Assembly: GCF_001548375.1 (NCBI RefSeq)
Contig: NZ_AP017295.1
Location: forward strand, 4,064,501 to 4,128,500
Reading direction: 5' to 3'
Source: Nostoc sp. NIES-3756
Lineage (GTDB): Bacteria; Cyanobacteriota; Cyanobacteriia; Cyanobacteriales; Nostocaceae
Length of the DNA stretch: 64,000 nucleotides
The position numbers and the translations under genes were made by a program. The notes under the pieces are model-generated. The model saw only the letters and a list, made by a program, of their open reading frames with translations, did no database searches and was not told the DNA's origin. Every line of letters starts with the position of its first letter. The stretch's first letter is position 1. Positions 45,135-53,617 of the stretch are shown piece by piece.

Positions 45135-46970
45135 ATGGAAACAAAATTTGATGTAGTAATTATCGGTAGTGGTGCTGGTGGTGCGCCTATTGCTCACACT
45201 TTAGTGAAAGCTGGTAAGTCAGTGTTAATTCTGGAAAAGGGGCCGATGTTAAAACCCCAATATCAGAATCCTGATAGACTAAGTGATTTCAAGCGTGATG
45301 AACTTTTCGCCGATGGCCCAGAAAAACGTATTAATGTTCCTGGTGTGAGTAACAGAGGAGAAGCTTTTTACTCTAGCCATGTAGAACCAGATATTAACGA
45401 CGAACCGCACATATACGAAGAAGCTGATGGTAGGACTCTTGCGACTATCGAAGGCTATACCGCTCAAGTAGTTGGTGGTGGTACGCAACTCTATGGTGCT
45501 GTATCTTTGCGATTTTCACCTCTAGATTTCCGCTTGCAAAGCTTCAATGCTGGACGGACAGATATCCAGAATGACCCCAATGGTGATGTTCAGACAGAAG
45601 CCAGAGACTGGCCTATTAGTTATGAAGATTTAGAGCCTTACTATACCAAAACAGAATTTTTGGTAGGTATTAACGGAACCGTTACCAACCAACTCAAGCC
45701 TTTTAGTGGTGATAAGTATCAGCCACCTCTAGAACCAAACCCAATTAGTGGCTATGCGAAAACGGGTCTGGAATGGTTGGGGAAAAATACTAATAATCGT
45801 CAGCCTGTACTCCCTTATCGCACACCATTAGCCGTCATTACCCGTGACCATGAACCTAGCGGACGCAAAGTTCCTAGCGACCCCGAAACCATTAAAACTA
45901 GCTATGTCAACCGCTATGGCTGTCCTTTAGGGTTGAAATCCAATACTTGGGTGTCATTGCTCAGTCCCATTGCTAACAGTCCCAATTTTGAGATTCGCAC
46001 AAACTGTTTTGTAACTCGCTTAGAAACTCAAGGCGCTAGAGTTAGCCGGGTAGTTTATCTTGACCCCAGTGGCAAAGAACGCTCTGTAGAAGGCAAGTTG
46101 GTCATAGTAGCTTGTTCTGCAATTGAGTCAATTCGCCTATTGAAAATATCTGGTTTGGCTGATGCCGAATTTGGTCGCCGCATCAACCAAAACGACCTTC
46201 TGGGCAAATATTTCCTGACTCACTGCTTTGGTGGAGCTAGTGCAATTGTGCCTAACCGCAGTGATAAATCCATAGCTCTTGATGCGGACTGGGCAATTGA
46301 TTGTTGTGCTACGGAAGAATTTCTCAAAAGTAGAGGACTTTGGGCTGGTGGTGCTATTTATAACAACACCTCAGACCGTGCCTTACCCATATCTATAGGA
46401 CGTAATCATCGTAGTACAGACCTAGATACCCTATGGAAAGGGTTTATTGAAGATACGAATTTAGTAGGTGATAATTTAGCTCGATTTTTAGACAACACCT
46501 TCGGTAAAGGCTTGTCGGTAAGTTTCATGGCTAATCAATTGCCTTTGAAGCGTAACCGAATTGAACTGCATCCCACAATCAAGGATAAATGGGGTTTACC
46601 TGTAGCCTTTATTAGAAAAGTATGGCATCCCCATGACCAATACTTAATGACGACCTTAGCACAATGTTGTGGTGATGTTTTGAGGCGTGGTGTTGACCCG
46701 GCAAACGGTAATTTTGCGATCGAGGGACAAGGGGGAGTACATCAGGCTCCTAATGGAATTGCGCGAATTGCTAACCATATTCTCGGCGGCGCACGCTTTG
46801 GTACAGACCGCAACGACTCAGTTTTAGACCCCAATTGCCGTGCTTGGGATTTTGACAATCTCTACATCACAGATGGTTCTTTTATGCCAACTTCTGGCGG
46901 TGCTAACCCCACCTTGACTATCCAAGCCAATTCCTTCCGCGTTGCTGACGAATTACTTAAGAGGCTGTAG
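45135..46970 (+). CDS. GMC-family FAD-dependent oxidoreductase
   Basis: A 611-residue protein with an N-terminal FAD Rossmann motif (DVVIIGSGAGGAPIAHTLVKAGKSVLILEKGP), a flavin-proximal VVGGGTQLYGAVSLRFSP block, a second FAD contact (LVIVACSAIESIRLL), and the C-terminal GMC active-site region (ANHILGGARFGTDRNDSVLDPNCRAWDFDNLYITDGSFMPTSGGANPTLTIQANSFRVADELL). Relatives oxidise sugar alcohols, aldonic acids or other alcohols. The alcohol substrate cannot be told. It is preceded by a subunit 3-like gene and followed four bases later by a cupin gene, so the four genes look like one operon. Confidence 0.9.
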   Translation: METKFDVVIIGSGAGGAPIAHTLVKAGKSVLILEKGPMLKPQYQNPDRLSDFKRDELFADGPEKRINVPGVSNRGEAFYSSHVEPDINDEPHIYEEADGRTLATIEGYTAQVVGGGTQLYGAVSLRFSPLDFRLQSFNAGRTDIQNDPNGDVQTEARDWPISYEDLEPYYTKTEFLVGINGTVTNQLKPFSGDKYQPPLEPNPISGYAKTGLEWLGKNTNNRQPVLPYRTPLAVITRDHEPSGRKVPSDPETIKTSYVNRYGCPLGLKSNTWVSLLSPIANSPNFEIRTNCFVTRLETQGARVSRVVYLDPSGKERSVEGKLVIVACSAIESIRLLKISGLADAEFGRRINQNDLLGKYFLTHCFGGASAIVPNRSDKSIALDADWAIDCCATEEFLKSRGLWAGGAIYNNTSDRALPISIGRNHRSTDLDTLWKGFIEDTNLVGDNLARFLDNTFGKGLSVSFMANQLPLKRNRIELHPTIKDKWGLPVAFIRKVWHPHDQYLMTTLAQCCGDVLRRGVDPANGNFAIEGQGGVHQAPNGIARIANHILGGARFGTDRNDSVLDPNCRAWDFDNLYITDGSFMPTSGGANPTLTIQANSFRVADELLKRL

Positions 46971-46974
46971 TTAT

Positions 46975-48117
46975 ATGGATCCTAAATTTAACGAAATTGC
47001 GACGAGTGTAGAAAACGAGATTTTTAAGGTCGTTTTCTTTCCCGACCGGATTTATCACTCTCAATACTTAAACGCAACTCGTAGCCCCCGCTACCGCTAC
47101 AATGTCCAAGAAGTCCGCTCTTACCTCGATTTTATCGTCCTCAAAGGCGAAGTTTACTTAGATGGGCAGTTTTTAAGTAACTTCTTGCGGGTGGAGTATA
47201 AGAGTAGTCGGTTGGTAGAACAAACGCGGGAGAGGAAGCGGTTAATTAAGGATGAATTGATCGCTTGGATTCGGGTGTTACCAGACGATGCCAATAATAT
47301 TGCAGAAGGGCGAGTTAAGTTAACTTATTGCCCTTGGACTGATGCTTTTCAAGCGGAGATTTGGGAAACACTGGAACCACCAGAAAATAGTTACCACGAT
47401 TTCCAAGTTCTCGACCAGATGGGCTATAACCGCCCAATTACCAGACTACGACAATTTAACCCAGCTTTGCGCGATATTAAATCCTTGCGGCGGTTGGAAT
47501 TAGCTTTTAGAGAAAGCGATCGCGATCTACCCACAGGATACCAAATCAGTGATAACAATGCCTGCTGGGACAATGCTTATTTGCGATCGCACCAAGAACC
47601 CCGCACCCAAGAACCCAGTTCTAGTCAAAACACCATTGAGGATCAAAACTACCTAATTAACTTCCAACGAGGTTGGTTCTTGCAAACCCAAGATATCCAA
47701 CCAGTGCGCTATCGTAACGCCATGATGGATGATGAGAATCCAGATAGACGTGATGATAACGTCATTGATATGCGTTGGATAGTTCAAAGAGAACTAGGCG
47801 GTTCGATGGTGTTCTTCCATGAAGTCACTATTCCCCCCGGTAAAGTAGAAGGTACTCACCAACACATCGGTTCCGAAGAACTCTACTTCATTACTGAAGG
47901 CGAAGGCATTGCATATATGCGCGTCGGTGATGACCCAGCCACAGATAATTACCCCACAGTGGAACGGGATGTCATGGGTTTAGGTAAACGCCAATTCAAG
48001 GAATTACCAGTCAAACCAGGGAGCGTAATTTTTACTAAAAGTGGTGGGATGCACGGGATTCGTAACCCAAACAGCCAACCTCTAAAGTTTGTGGCTTTCT
48101 TGTATCACACCGTATAA
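46975..48117 (+). CDS. Cupin-domain protein, first of a related pair
   Basis: I start at the ATG at 46975 (AAGAGG about 15 bp upstream), giving 380 residues. The frame is open upstream only inside the GMC gene. The N-terminal 230 residues form an unrecognised beta-rich domain (SYLDFIVLKGEVYLDGQFLSNFLRVEYKSSR, WIRVLPDDANNIAEGRVKLTYCPW). The C-terminal cupin has motif 1 G-THQHIGSEELYFITEG (His, His, Glu) and motif 2 PGSVIFTKSGGMHGIRNPN (His), a full metal-binding set. It resembles the next gene in layout. The role in the GMC operon is unknown: dioxygenase, isomerase or sensor of the oxidised product are possibilities. Confidence 0.8.
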   Translation: MDPKFNEIATSVENEIFKVVFFPDRIYHSQYLNATRSPRYRYNVQEVRSYLDFIVLKGEVYLDGQFLSNFLRVEYKSSRLVEQTRERKRLIKDELIAWIRVLPDDANNIAEGRVKLTYCPWTDAFQAEIWETLEPPENSYHDFQVLDQMGYNRPITRLRQFNPALRDIKSLRRLELAFRESDRDLPTGYQISDNNACWDNAYLRSHQEPRTQEPSSSQNTIEDQNYLINFQRGWFLQTQDIQPVRYRNAMMDDENPDRRDDNVIDMRWIVQRELGGSMVFFHEVTIPPGKVEGTHQHIGSEELYFITEGEGIAYMRVGDDPATDNYPTVERDVMGLGKRQFKELPVKPGSVIFTKSGGMHGIRNPNSQPLKFVAFLYHTV

Positions 48118-48136
48118 TATATTGCAGGGTAAATCC

Positions 48137-49387
48137 ATGTTTATTGTTCACTCCGATAGTGTTGTCAAAGTTAACCGCGACACTCCCCCCAACTATAACC
48201 AGTCCAACCCATTACTCAAGCTGCTCAATTTGATGGAAAGAGCGCAACTCGCAGCTGAGAGGGAATACTATTTGATGGGACAAACCCAATATTTATTCCC
48301 CTATGAGTGGCTGAGTTTATACGGCCCGGCTGGTAACGATCCAGACATCCTTGACCCCGAACGGCAGGATGACAAACTCGACTTCCAAAAGCAAAATATT
48401 CGAGACTTCCGCAGTACCGACACCTTTTTGATTCGTGGTTTGGTGAGAGTGGGAAACTGGATAGGGCCATTTTTGCGGATTTCCTATCGTGGTGGGCCTG
48501 ACTCTAAACTGTCAGTCGCCGCTAACCATAAACTTGGTGAAAAAATCAAACTGTGGGTGAAAGTGGGAAATGTGGCGACCCCTTCCTTAATCAGCGTACC
48601 TTATAATCCCGTGAGCGATCGCTACGAAGTGGAGTTATGGGGTTATCCTAACGGCGACTTGCAAAATCAACTCGACACCAAGGGACGCAAAGCCATCGAC
48701 CGTTTAGAACTACAAGTACGTACAGACTTAGTTCGCGGCAATGTATCAGCATTTAATCGTGAAGGACTCAATGGTAGGCGTATAGAAGACATTGACCCTA
48801 GCAGTACAATGCACCCTGTATTGCCGTTACATATAGAATTGGCCTGGGCAGACTTTAGCGAGAAAATTTGGGATTCGCAAAACGGAGCGAATTACCACTA
48901 CGAGTTCAATATGATTGTGCGCGGGTGGGAAAACTACTTAGAAACAGGTATTAGCCCTAACCCTCATGGTGGCGTAGGCTTTCTGGAATATCGCAACCTC
49001 ATGTCTAACTACGGCGGCAAATCCCAGAAAAATGAGCTAGGACGCGGGTTAAATGCTTGGAATCTCAGCGCCTTTAGTACCAAAGTCCACGGTAATGGCT
49101 ACGAACCATTTTTTGCAGTTGATTACATGGATTTACATCTGCTTAAGCCTGGATGTGGTATTGGTTTACACCGTCACAGAGATAACCAAGAGATGTTTCT
49201 CATGATGGACGGTCAAGGCTTCATGGTCATAGGCGACTGGTGCAAAATGGATCAACGAGAACGGTGTTTTGAAATTCGCACCCTCCATGCAGGACATTTT
49301 GCCATGCTCAAAGGTGGAAACCTTCATGCACTGATGAACTCCACCGACCAAGATATTTCTCTATTTATGTGTGGAGGATACGACTAA
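48137..49387 (+). CDS. Cupin-domain protein, second of a related pair
   Basis: Start set at the ATG at 48137, after the stop of the previous gene (GCAGGG is a weak ribosome site), giving 416 residues. The N-terminal part echoes the previous protein (FLIRGLVRVGNWIGPFLRISYRGGPDSK, KLWVKVGNVATPSL). The C-terminal cupin has LLKPGCGIGLHRHRDNQEMFLMMDGQG (motif 1 His, His, Glu) and LHAGHFAMLKGGNLHALMNST (motif 2 His). It is the last gene of the operon and is followed by a hairpin terminator. The two adjacent large cupins probably arose by tandem duplication and may form a heteromer. Confidence 0.8.
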   Translation: MFIVHSDSVVKVNRDTPPNYNQSNPLLKLLNLMERAQLAAEREYYLMGQTQYLFPYEWLSLYGPAGNDPDILDPERQDDKLDFQKQNIRDFRSTDTFLIRGLVRVGNWIGPFLRISYRGGPDSKLSVAANHKLGEKIKLWVKVGNVATPSLISVPYNPVSDRYEVELWGYPNGDLQNQLDTKGRKAIDRLELQVRTDLVRGNVSAFNREGLNGRRIEDIDPSSTMHPVLPLHIELAWADFSEKIWDSQNGANYHYEFNMIVRGWENYLETGISPNPHGGVGFLEYRNLMSNYGGKSQKNELGRGLNAWNLSAFSTKVHGNGYEPFFAVDYMDLHLLKPGCGIGLHRHRDNQEMFLMMDGQGFMVIGDWCKMDQRERCFEIRTLHAGHFAMLKGGNLHALMNSTDQDISLFMCGGYD

Positions 49388-49481
49388 TCTTCATTTTTTA
49401 ATATCAAAGATATGGTTGGTAGTAGGTGATAGATAAAGGTTGATTGTTTTTACCATTACCTATTACCTATTACCAGTAGTT

Positions 49482-49528
49482 AAAATAGTAGGGCGTATTC
49501 GTTAGAAACTCACCCTACTATAGTTTTA
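49482..49528. terminator. Bidirectional hairpin terminator
   Basis: TAAAATAGTAGGG pairs with CCCTACTATAGTTTTAA (core stem TAGTAGGG/CCCTACTA), with A and T runs on both sides, between the convergent cupin gene and the small protein gene. Confidence 0.75.
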
Positions 49529-49708
49529 AGCAGCTGTATCTTCACGGTCTAATTGTCGGCGAATAGTATCAATAGCAGCATTAATACCTGCCAATCTAGA
49601 CTCTAAATCATCTCGCATCCAAGTCAAGAATTTTAGTTTACGTTCTAAATGAGACTTACGAGAAACAGGTTCGCTACCACAAAAGGGACTACCCCAATAA
49701 GGAAACAT
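49526..49708 (-). CDS. Small coiled-coil protein, unknown function
   Basis: A 60-residue protein starting MFPYWGSPFCGSEPVSRKSHLERKL and continuing as one amphipathic helix (LKFLTWMRDDLESRLAGINAAIDTIRRQLDRE). GAGG lies about six bases before the ATG, and the gene is bounded by a terminator. The aromatic/Gly/Pro N-terminus followed by a coiled coil looks like a genuine small cyanobacterial protein, but I cannot name the family. Confidence 0.6.
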   Translation of the reverse strand: MFPYWGSPFCGSEPVSRKSHLERKLKFLTWMRDDLESRLAGINAAIDTIRRQLDREDTAA

Positions 49709-49823
49709 AGTTAGCCTCTACATTTAGACAGACAATAAAGTAATGTGTTGCACTACCCAATTACATTCTGACGAAAAATTAATTGACTTGGTGGTGTAAT
49801 GACCGACCTAATACCAATTCTTA

Positions 49824-49897
49824 ATTCGTAGTAGTCTGCGACAAGGCTTGCGCCTACGTAATTCGTAGTAGTCTGCGACAAGGCTTGCGCCTACGTA
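49824..49897. repeat. 37-bp perfect tandem duplication
   Basis: Two identical 37-bp units (starting ATTCGTAGTAGTCTGCGAC and ending GCGCCTACGTA), each beginning and ending in STRR-like sequence, lie upstream of the MocR gene 3' end. The rest of 49709-49975 shows no gene. Confidence 0.95.
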
Positions 49898-49975
49898 ATT
49901 CGTAATTAATAAAGTTTCACCTAGTCAGGCTTTCAGGGTTTGGATCTGTTTCATTATTTTCGTGAAAATATTCGA

Positions 49976-51442
49976 TTATTCAAGTGCTTTTGAGAGACGC
50001 TTTACTCCTTGGTGGATTTGCTGCTCGTTGAGTTCGGCGTATCCTAAGATAAATTCATGACCTGGGCTATCTTTTAAATATTGAGGATATGCGGCTTGGA
50101 TACCTACACCAGCAATAGCAGCACGCTGGATTACTTCATCATCGCTAAGATGAGTATCTATTTTTACCATCAAGTGCATTCCTGCATTTTCTCCTAATAT
50201 TTTCACTCTGTCGCCAAAATGAGAAAATAATGACTGTACCAAGGTTTGCCTACGTTGGTCGTAGAGCGATCGCATCCTTCTTATATGTCGTTCTAAATGA
50301 CCTTCTGTAATAAAATCAGTTAGGGCGTACTGTTCGAGCAAACTACATTGTCTATCTGCTAGCCATTTCGCCCGGGCAAATACATATACTAAATTCTGTG
50401 GTAAAACTAAATAACCAAGACGTAACGCTGGAAAGAGAACTTTAGAAAACGTTCCTACATAAATTACTGAGCCACCTTGGTCTAATCCCTGTAAAGCTGG
50501 GATGGGACGCTCACCATAACGATACTCACTATCATAATCATCCTCAATAATCATCGTCCCTGTTTTCTGCGCCCAAGCTAGTAACTCTAGCCTCCGGGGA
50601 AGGGATAACACCGCACCTGTGGGGAATTGATGGGAGGGGGTGACATATACAAGTTTGATGGGAGGAATGATATTTTTGGTCAACTCACTGACCACTAAGC
50701 CAGACTGGTCTACAGATACAGGGTATAAACTAGCTCCCTGAGATAAAAAAGCTCGTCTAGCACCTAGATATCCCGGTTCTTCTACTGCAATCCAATCACC
50801 TCGGTCAATTAGCAGGCGTGTAATTAAGTCAATTCCTTGTTGAGAACCACCTACAATAATGATTTGCTCTGCATGACACTTCACCGCCCTGGAACGCGAA
50901 ATATAAGCAGCGATCGCCTCCCGTAATGGTTGATATCCCTGAGAATCATAAGTGTAGTCAAGCACATCTGTTTGTGAGTGACAATGGCGAGACAGTAACT
51001 TCCGCCATAAATCAATGGGGAACTGATCAAAAGCTGGTCGTCCATAAGTGAAACTAATTTCTACTTCTGATTTTGGTGGACGGAAAAATGCTTTATCACT
51101 CAAACTTGCACCATAAGCTGATAAGGATACAGATGAATTAGTAGGTTGTAATTTTGACGGTATCGGTGCAGGACTAAGTAAATCATCAGGAAGTTGACGA
51201 CAGACAAACGTTCCCGAACCTACGATAGTTTCTAAATAGCCTTCACTCAAAAGTAGGTCATAACTTTGGGTGATAGTAGCGCGGGAAACCTCAAGTAATT
51301 GAGCAAGCGATCGCGTCGATGGTAGCCTTTCCCCCGGTTTTAATCTCCCCGCAAGAATAGCTTGACGTAGTTCCTCATAAACCTGACGATGCAGAGGTAA
51401 AGGTGCGTTTGGGTTAATACTAATAGCAAAATCCATTCTCAA
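49976..51442 (-). CDS. MocR/PdxR-type regulator (GntR wHTH fused to aminotransferase-like domain)
   Basis: A 488-residue protein. Residues 10-85 form a GntR winged helix (LPLHRQVYEELRQAILAGRLKPGERLPSTRSLAQLLEVSRATITQSYDLLLSEGYLETIVGSGTFV). Residues about 130-480 form a class I aminotransferase fold with the PLP contacts VGGSQQGIDLI, MIIEDDYDSEYRYGERPIPALQ and the Schiff-base lysine in YVGTFSKVLFPALRLGY. MocR proteins bind PLP or PLP adducts to control transcription. Here it is divergent, with a 124-bp gap, from a PNPOx-like flavin protein gene, a typical MocR target arrangement, so it probably activates that gene and represses itself. Confidence 0.92.
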   Translation of the reverse strand: MRMDFAISINPNAPLPLHRQVYEELRQAILAGRLKPGERLPSTRSLAQLLEVSRATITQSYDLLLSEGYLETIVGSGTFVCRQLPDDLLSPAPIPSKLQPTNSSVSLSAYGASLSDKAFFRPPKSEVEISFTYGRPAFDQFPIDLWRKLLSRHCHSQTDVLDYTYDSQGYQPLREAIAAYISRSRAVKCHAEQIIIVGGSQQGIDLITRLLIDRGDWIAVEEPGYLGARRAFLSQGASLYPVSVDQSGLVVSELTKNIIPPIKLVYVTPSHQFPTGAVLSLPRRLELLAWAQKTGTMIIEDDYDSEYRYGERPIPALQGLDQGGSVIYVGTFSKVLFPALRLGYLVLPQNLVYVFARAKWLADRQCSLLEQYALTDFITEGHLERHIRRMRSLYDQRRQTLVQSLFSHFGDRVKILGENAGMHLMVKIDTHLSDDEVIQRAAIAGVGIQAAYPQYLKDSPGHEFILGYAELNEQQIHQGVKRLSKALE

Positions 51443-51474
51443 TTACGAATTACGAATTACAAATTACGAATTAG
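51441..51474. repeat. STRR heptamers (ATTACGA type) in the MocR/PPOX divergent region
   Basis: Four or five tandem heptamers ATTACGA/ATTACAA abut the MocR start codon. They lie where the regulator and its own promoter would be expected. Confidence 0.85.
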
Positions 51475-51566
51475 ATAAAGTGGACTGGTCATTTTATCGA
51501 AAATTGGCTCTTGTCTCTTACCACTTACCTGATTACTCTAACGATATAGAGTAGAAATTTCCAGTC

Positions 51567-52235
51567 ATGTCTCAACAAAAAGCCCCTAGTCAAAGAACTA
51601 CCGTTAAACGTGTACCCCAAAGAGCCAACTATGAAGCTGAAACCATTTATCAAATACTCGACGAAGGATTAGTTTGTCACATAGGCTTTGTTGTTGACGG
51701 ACAACCTTTCGTTATTCCCACAGCCTATGGACGAGTAGATGACACCCTATACATTCACGGCTCCCCAGCTAGTCGAATGGTGAGGACATTGCAACAAGGT
51801 CTAGATGTCTGCGTTACTGTAACTTTAATTGATGGCTTAGTATTAGCGCGATCGGCGTTTCACCACTCTATGAACTATCGCTCAGTAGTAGTGTTTGGTA
51901 AAGCCACATTAGTAGAAGATGCAGAGCAAAAACTAGCAGCCCTAAAAGCATTTACAGAACACGTTATTTTAGGGAGATGGGAAAAAGTGCGATCGCCCAG
52001 TCGTAACGAATTAGCCGGAACTATAGTACTATCCCTACCTTTAACAGAAGCCTCTGCAAAGGTTCGTACTGGCGGGCCTATCGATGATGAAGCTGATTAT
52101 CAAATACCAGTATGGGCAGGACAGATACCCTTAAAATTAACTGCAACTACACCGATAAATGATTCACGATTACATCCACATATCCAAGTACCCACCCATC
52201 TAAGCCACTACACTAGACCACAACGTAGGGAGTAG
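51567..52235 (+). CDS. Pyridoxamine 5'-phosphate oxidase-like flavin-binding protein
   Basis: A 222-residue protein with the split-barrel FMN-binding fold of the PNPOx/Nim-like group: YEAETIYQILDEGLVCHIGFVVDGQPFVIPTAYGRVDDTLYIHGSPASRMVRTL, then VCVTVTLIDGLVLARSAFHHSMNYRSVVVFGKATLVED and LALKAFTEHVILGRWEKVRSP. Relatives bind FMN, heme or F420 and act as oxidases or nitro-reductases. The exact activity is unknown. Divergent from the MocR gene, which likely controls it. The C-terminal 40 residues are polar and variable. Confidence 0.85.
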   Translation: MSQQKAPSQRTTVKRVPQRANYEAETIYQILDEGLVCHIGFVVDGQPFVIPTAYGRVDDTLYIHGSPASRMVRTLQQGLDVCVTVTLIDGLVLARSAFHHSMNYRSVVVFGKATLVEDAEQKLAALKAFTEHVILGRWEKVRSPSRNELAGTIVLSLPLTEASAKVRTGGPIDDEADYQIPVWAGQIPLKLTATTPINDSRLHPHIQVPTHLSHYTRPQRRE

Positions 52236-52333
52236 GGAGTGGGGAGTGGGGGGAGATGAGGGAGCAGGGGAGCAGAGGAGCAGGGGAGCGAGGGAGAAAA
52301 AACAACTGTCAACTGTCAATTGTCAATTGTCAA
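52236..52333. repeat. G-rich minisatellite and TTGTCAACTGTCAA-type repeats
   Basis: GGGAGTGGGGAGTGGGG units, then GGAGCAGGGGAGCAGAGGAG units, then ACTGTCAACTGTCAATTG units, filling the gap between two convergent genes. The same minisatellite occurs inside the NRPS (complement strand) and upstream of the histidine kinase. Confidence 0.9.
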
Positions 52334-53446
52334 CTACAAACGCAACAACCATTGTCCCTGCTCCCAAACAGATTGGAGCGATCGCAAATTTTTACGATTA
52401 AACCAGTGTTTCCAAGCTTGTTTTAAGTTACCCTTGGCTACGGCTTGTACTCCATCGCTCACAGCAACGCCAATGTGCTGCATAACACTAGAGTCACGAT
52501 AGCAGTCAATCATGCAGGCTGTACAACCATCGCGCACTCGTTGGGAACCATCAAATTCTGTAATGTGGCACATGGGTTTCTCCCAATTATGACAACGATA
52601 GAGATTTAAGTGCCAATCTAAGTAAAATAATTTCCAACCGCCAAGACAACCAAATTCTTCTGGTTCACCTTTTAGGTGACGCTGCATATCTTCAATCGAG
52701 ACGGTAGGATTTACAACTGGAAAATCTCGTTTCAATGTCTTGATAGTTTCAAAATGCTGATTTAATTCTTCTGGGGTGTAATCTACTAAATTTGACTGAG
52801 CATAACCAAGATAGGATGAACCTAAAATTGTTAAGGGATAGGAGAAAGTCACACTATCAAAGTTCAAAGACTTGAGAAAATCTGGTAATTTTTCATAATC
52901 TACTAACCGACTCATGGTAACTGAAGCTGTAGTGCCAATTTTCCGTCGGCGAAACTCAATGTTTGCCTCTTTAATACGCTGACATACACCCCTCAAGCCG
53001 CGATTTTGTTCGTGTTTTTGTATTTCGGCTGCGTCAATAGAAATAATAACTGAAGTAAGTCCTGCATCTGCCAATTGATTGATTTTTTCTGATGTCAGGA
53101 GCGAACCATTAGTTACCAGCATGGGAGCCATACCGATACTTGCAGCATGGGCAATCATTTCATTCAGATGGGGGTGCATCATTGGTTCCCCACCCACGAA
53201 GATGAGGAAATATACCCCATTGCGATAAAGAATTGAGGCAGCTTGCTTGGCATCTTCCAAAGTCACAGAATGCCTTAACTCTATCGGCATTTTATCTACC
53301 GCAAAGCTACAAAACCCGCAACTAGCATTGCAGGCACTTGTAATAGCAAATTGACAAGTCGAAGGGCCGCCATTTTGCAGTCCTTCCAATGCCAACTGCC
53401 ATAATGAACGCTTACTTACGCCGTGGACAAAATCAGACTGTGACAT
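52334..53446 (-). CDS. Radical SAM protein with C-terminal cysteine cluster
   Basis: A 370-residue protein. The radical SAM iron-sulfur motif is CNASCGFC (Cys39, Cys43, Cys46), followed by the GGEPMMHP block and a SAM-barrel pattern (LVTNGSLLTSEKINQLADAGLTSVIISIDA). The C-terminus has further cysteines (GCLGGWKLFYLDWHLNLYRCHNWEKPMCHITEFDGSQRVRDGCTACMIDCYRD), which would hold a second cluster, as in SPASM or twitch proteins. The substrate is unknown. It may be transcribed alone: it converges with the PPOX-like gene and is divergent from the sigma-like gene. Confidence 0.88.
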   Translation of the reverse strand: MSQSDFVHGVSKRSLWQLALEGLQNGGPSTCQFAITSACNASCGFCSFAVDKMPIELRHSVTLEDAKQAASILYRNGVYFLIFVGGEPMMHPHLNEMIAHAASIGMAPMLVTNGSLLTSEKINQLADAGLTSVIISIDAAEIQKHEQNRGLRGVCQRIKEANIEFRRRKIGTTASVTMSRLVDYEKLPDFLKSLNFDSVTFSYPLTILGSSYLGYAQSNLVDYTPEELNQHFETIKTLKRDFPVVNPTVSIEDMQRHLKGEPEEFGCLGGWKLFYLDWHLNLYRCHNWEKPMCHITEFDGSQRVRDGCTACMIDCYRDSSVMQHIGVAVSDGVQAVAKGNLKQAWKHWFNRKNLRSLQSVWEQGQWLLRL

Positions 53447-53617
53447 ACAGAAATTTGTGATGGCAGTACCAAGTAGTCAGTATGACTATACCGTACTCGT
53501 TAAAATTACTGAACTATTCCTTAAAATATTTCAATGTCATTTGAATTGGAGACTATGTATAATTATCTTCGTTACCTGCTATATACTTGATTTTTAAGGT
53601 TCATCTTGATTTAATTC

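Noticed and set aside
52236..52333. Possible CRISPR array from repeated G-rich units
   Set aside because: Units are contiguous and degenerate without uniform spacers; this is a minisatellite.
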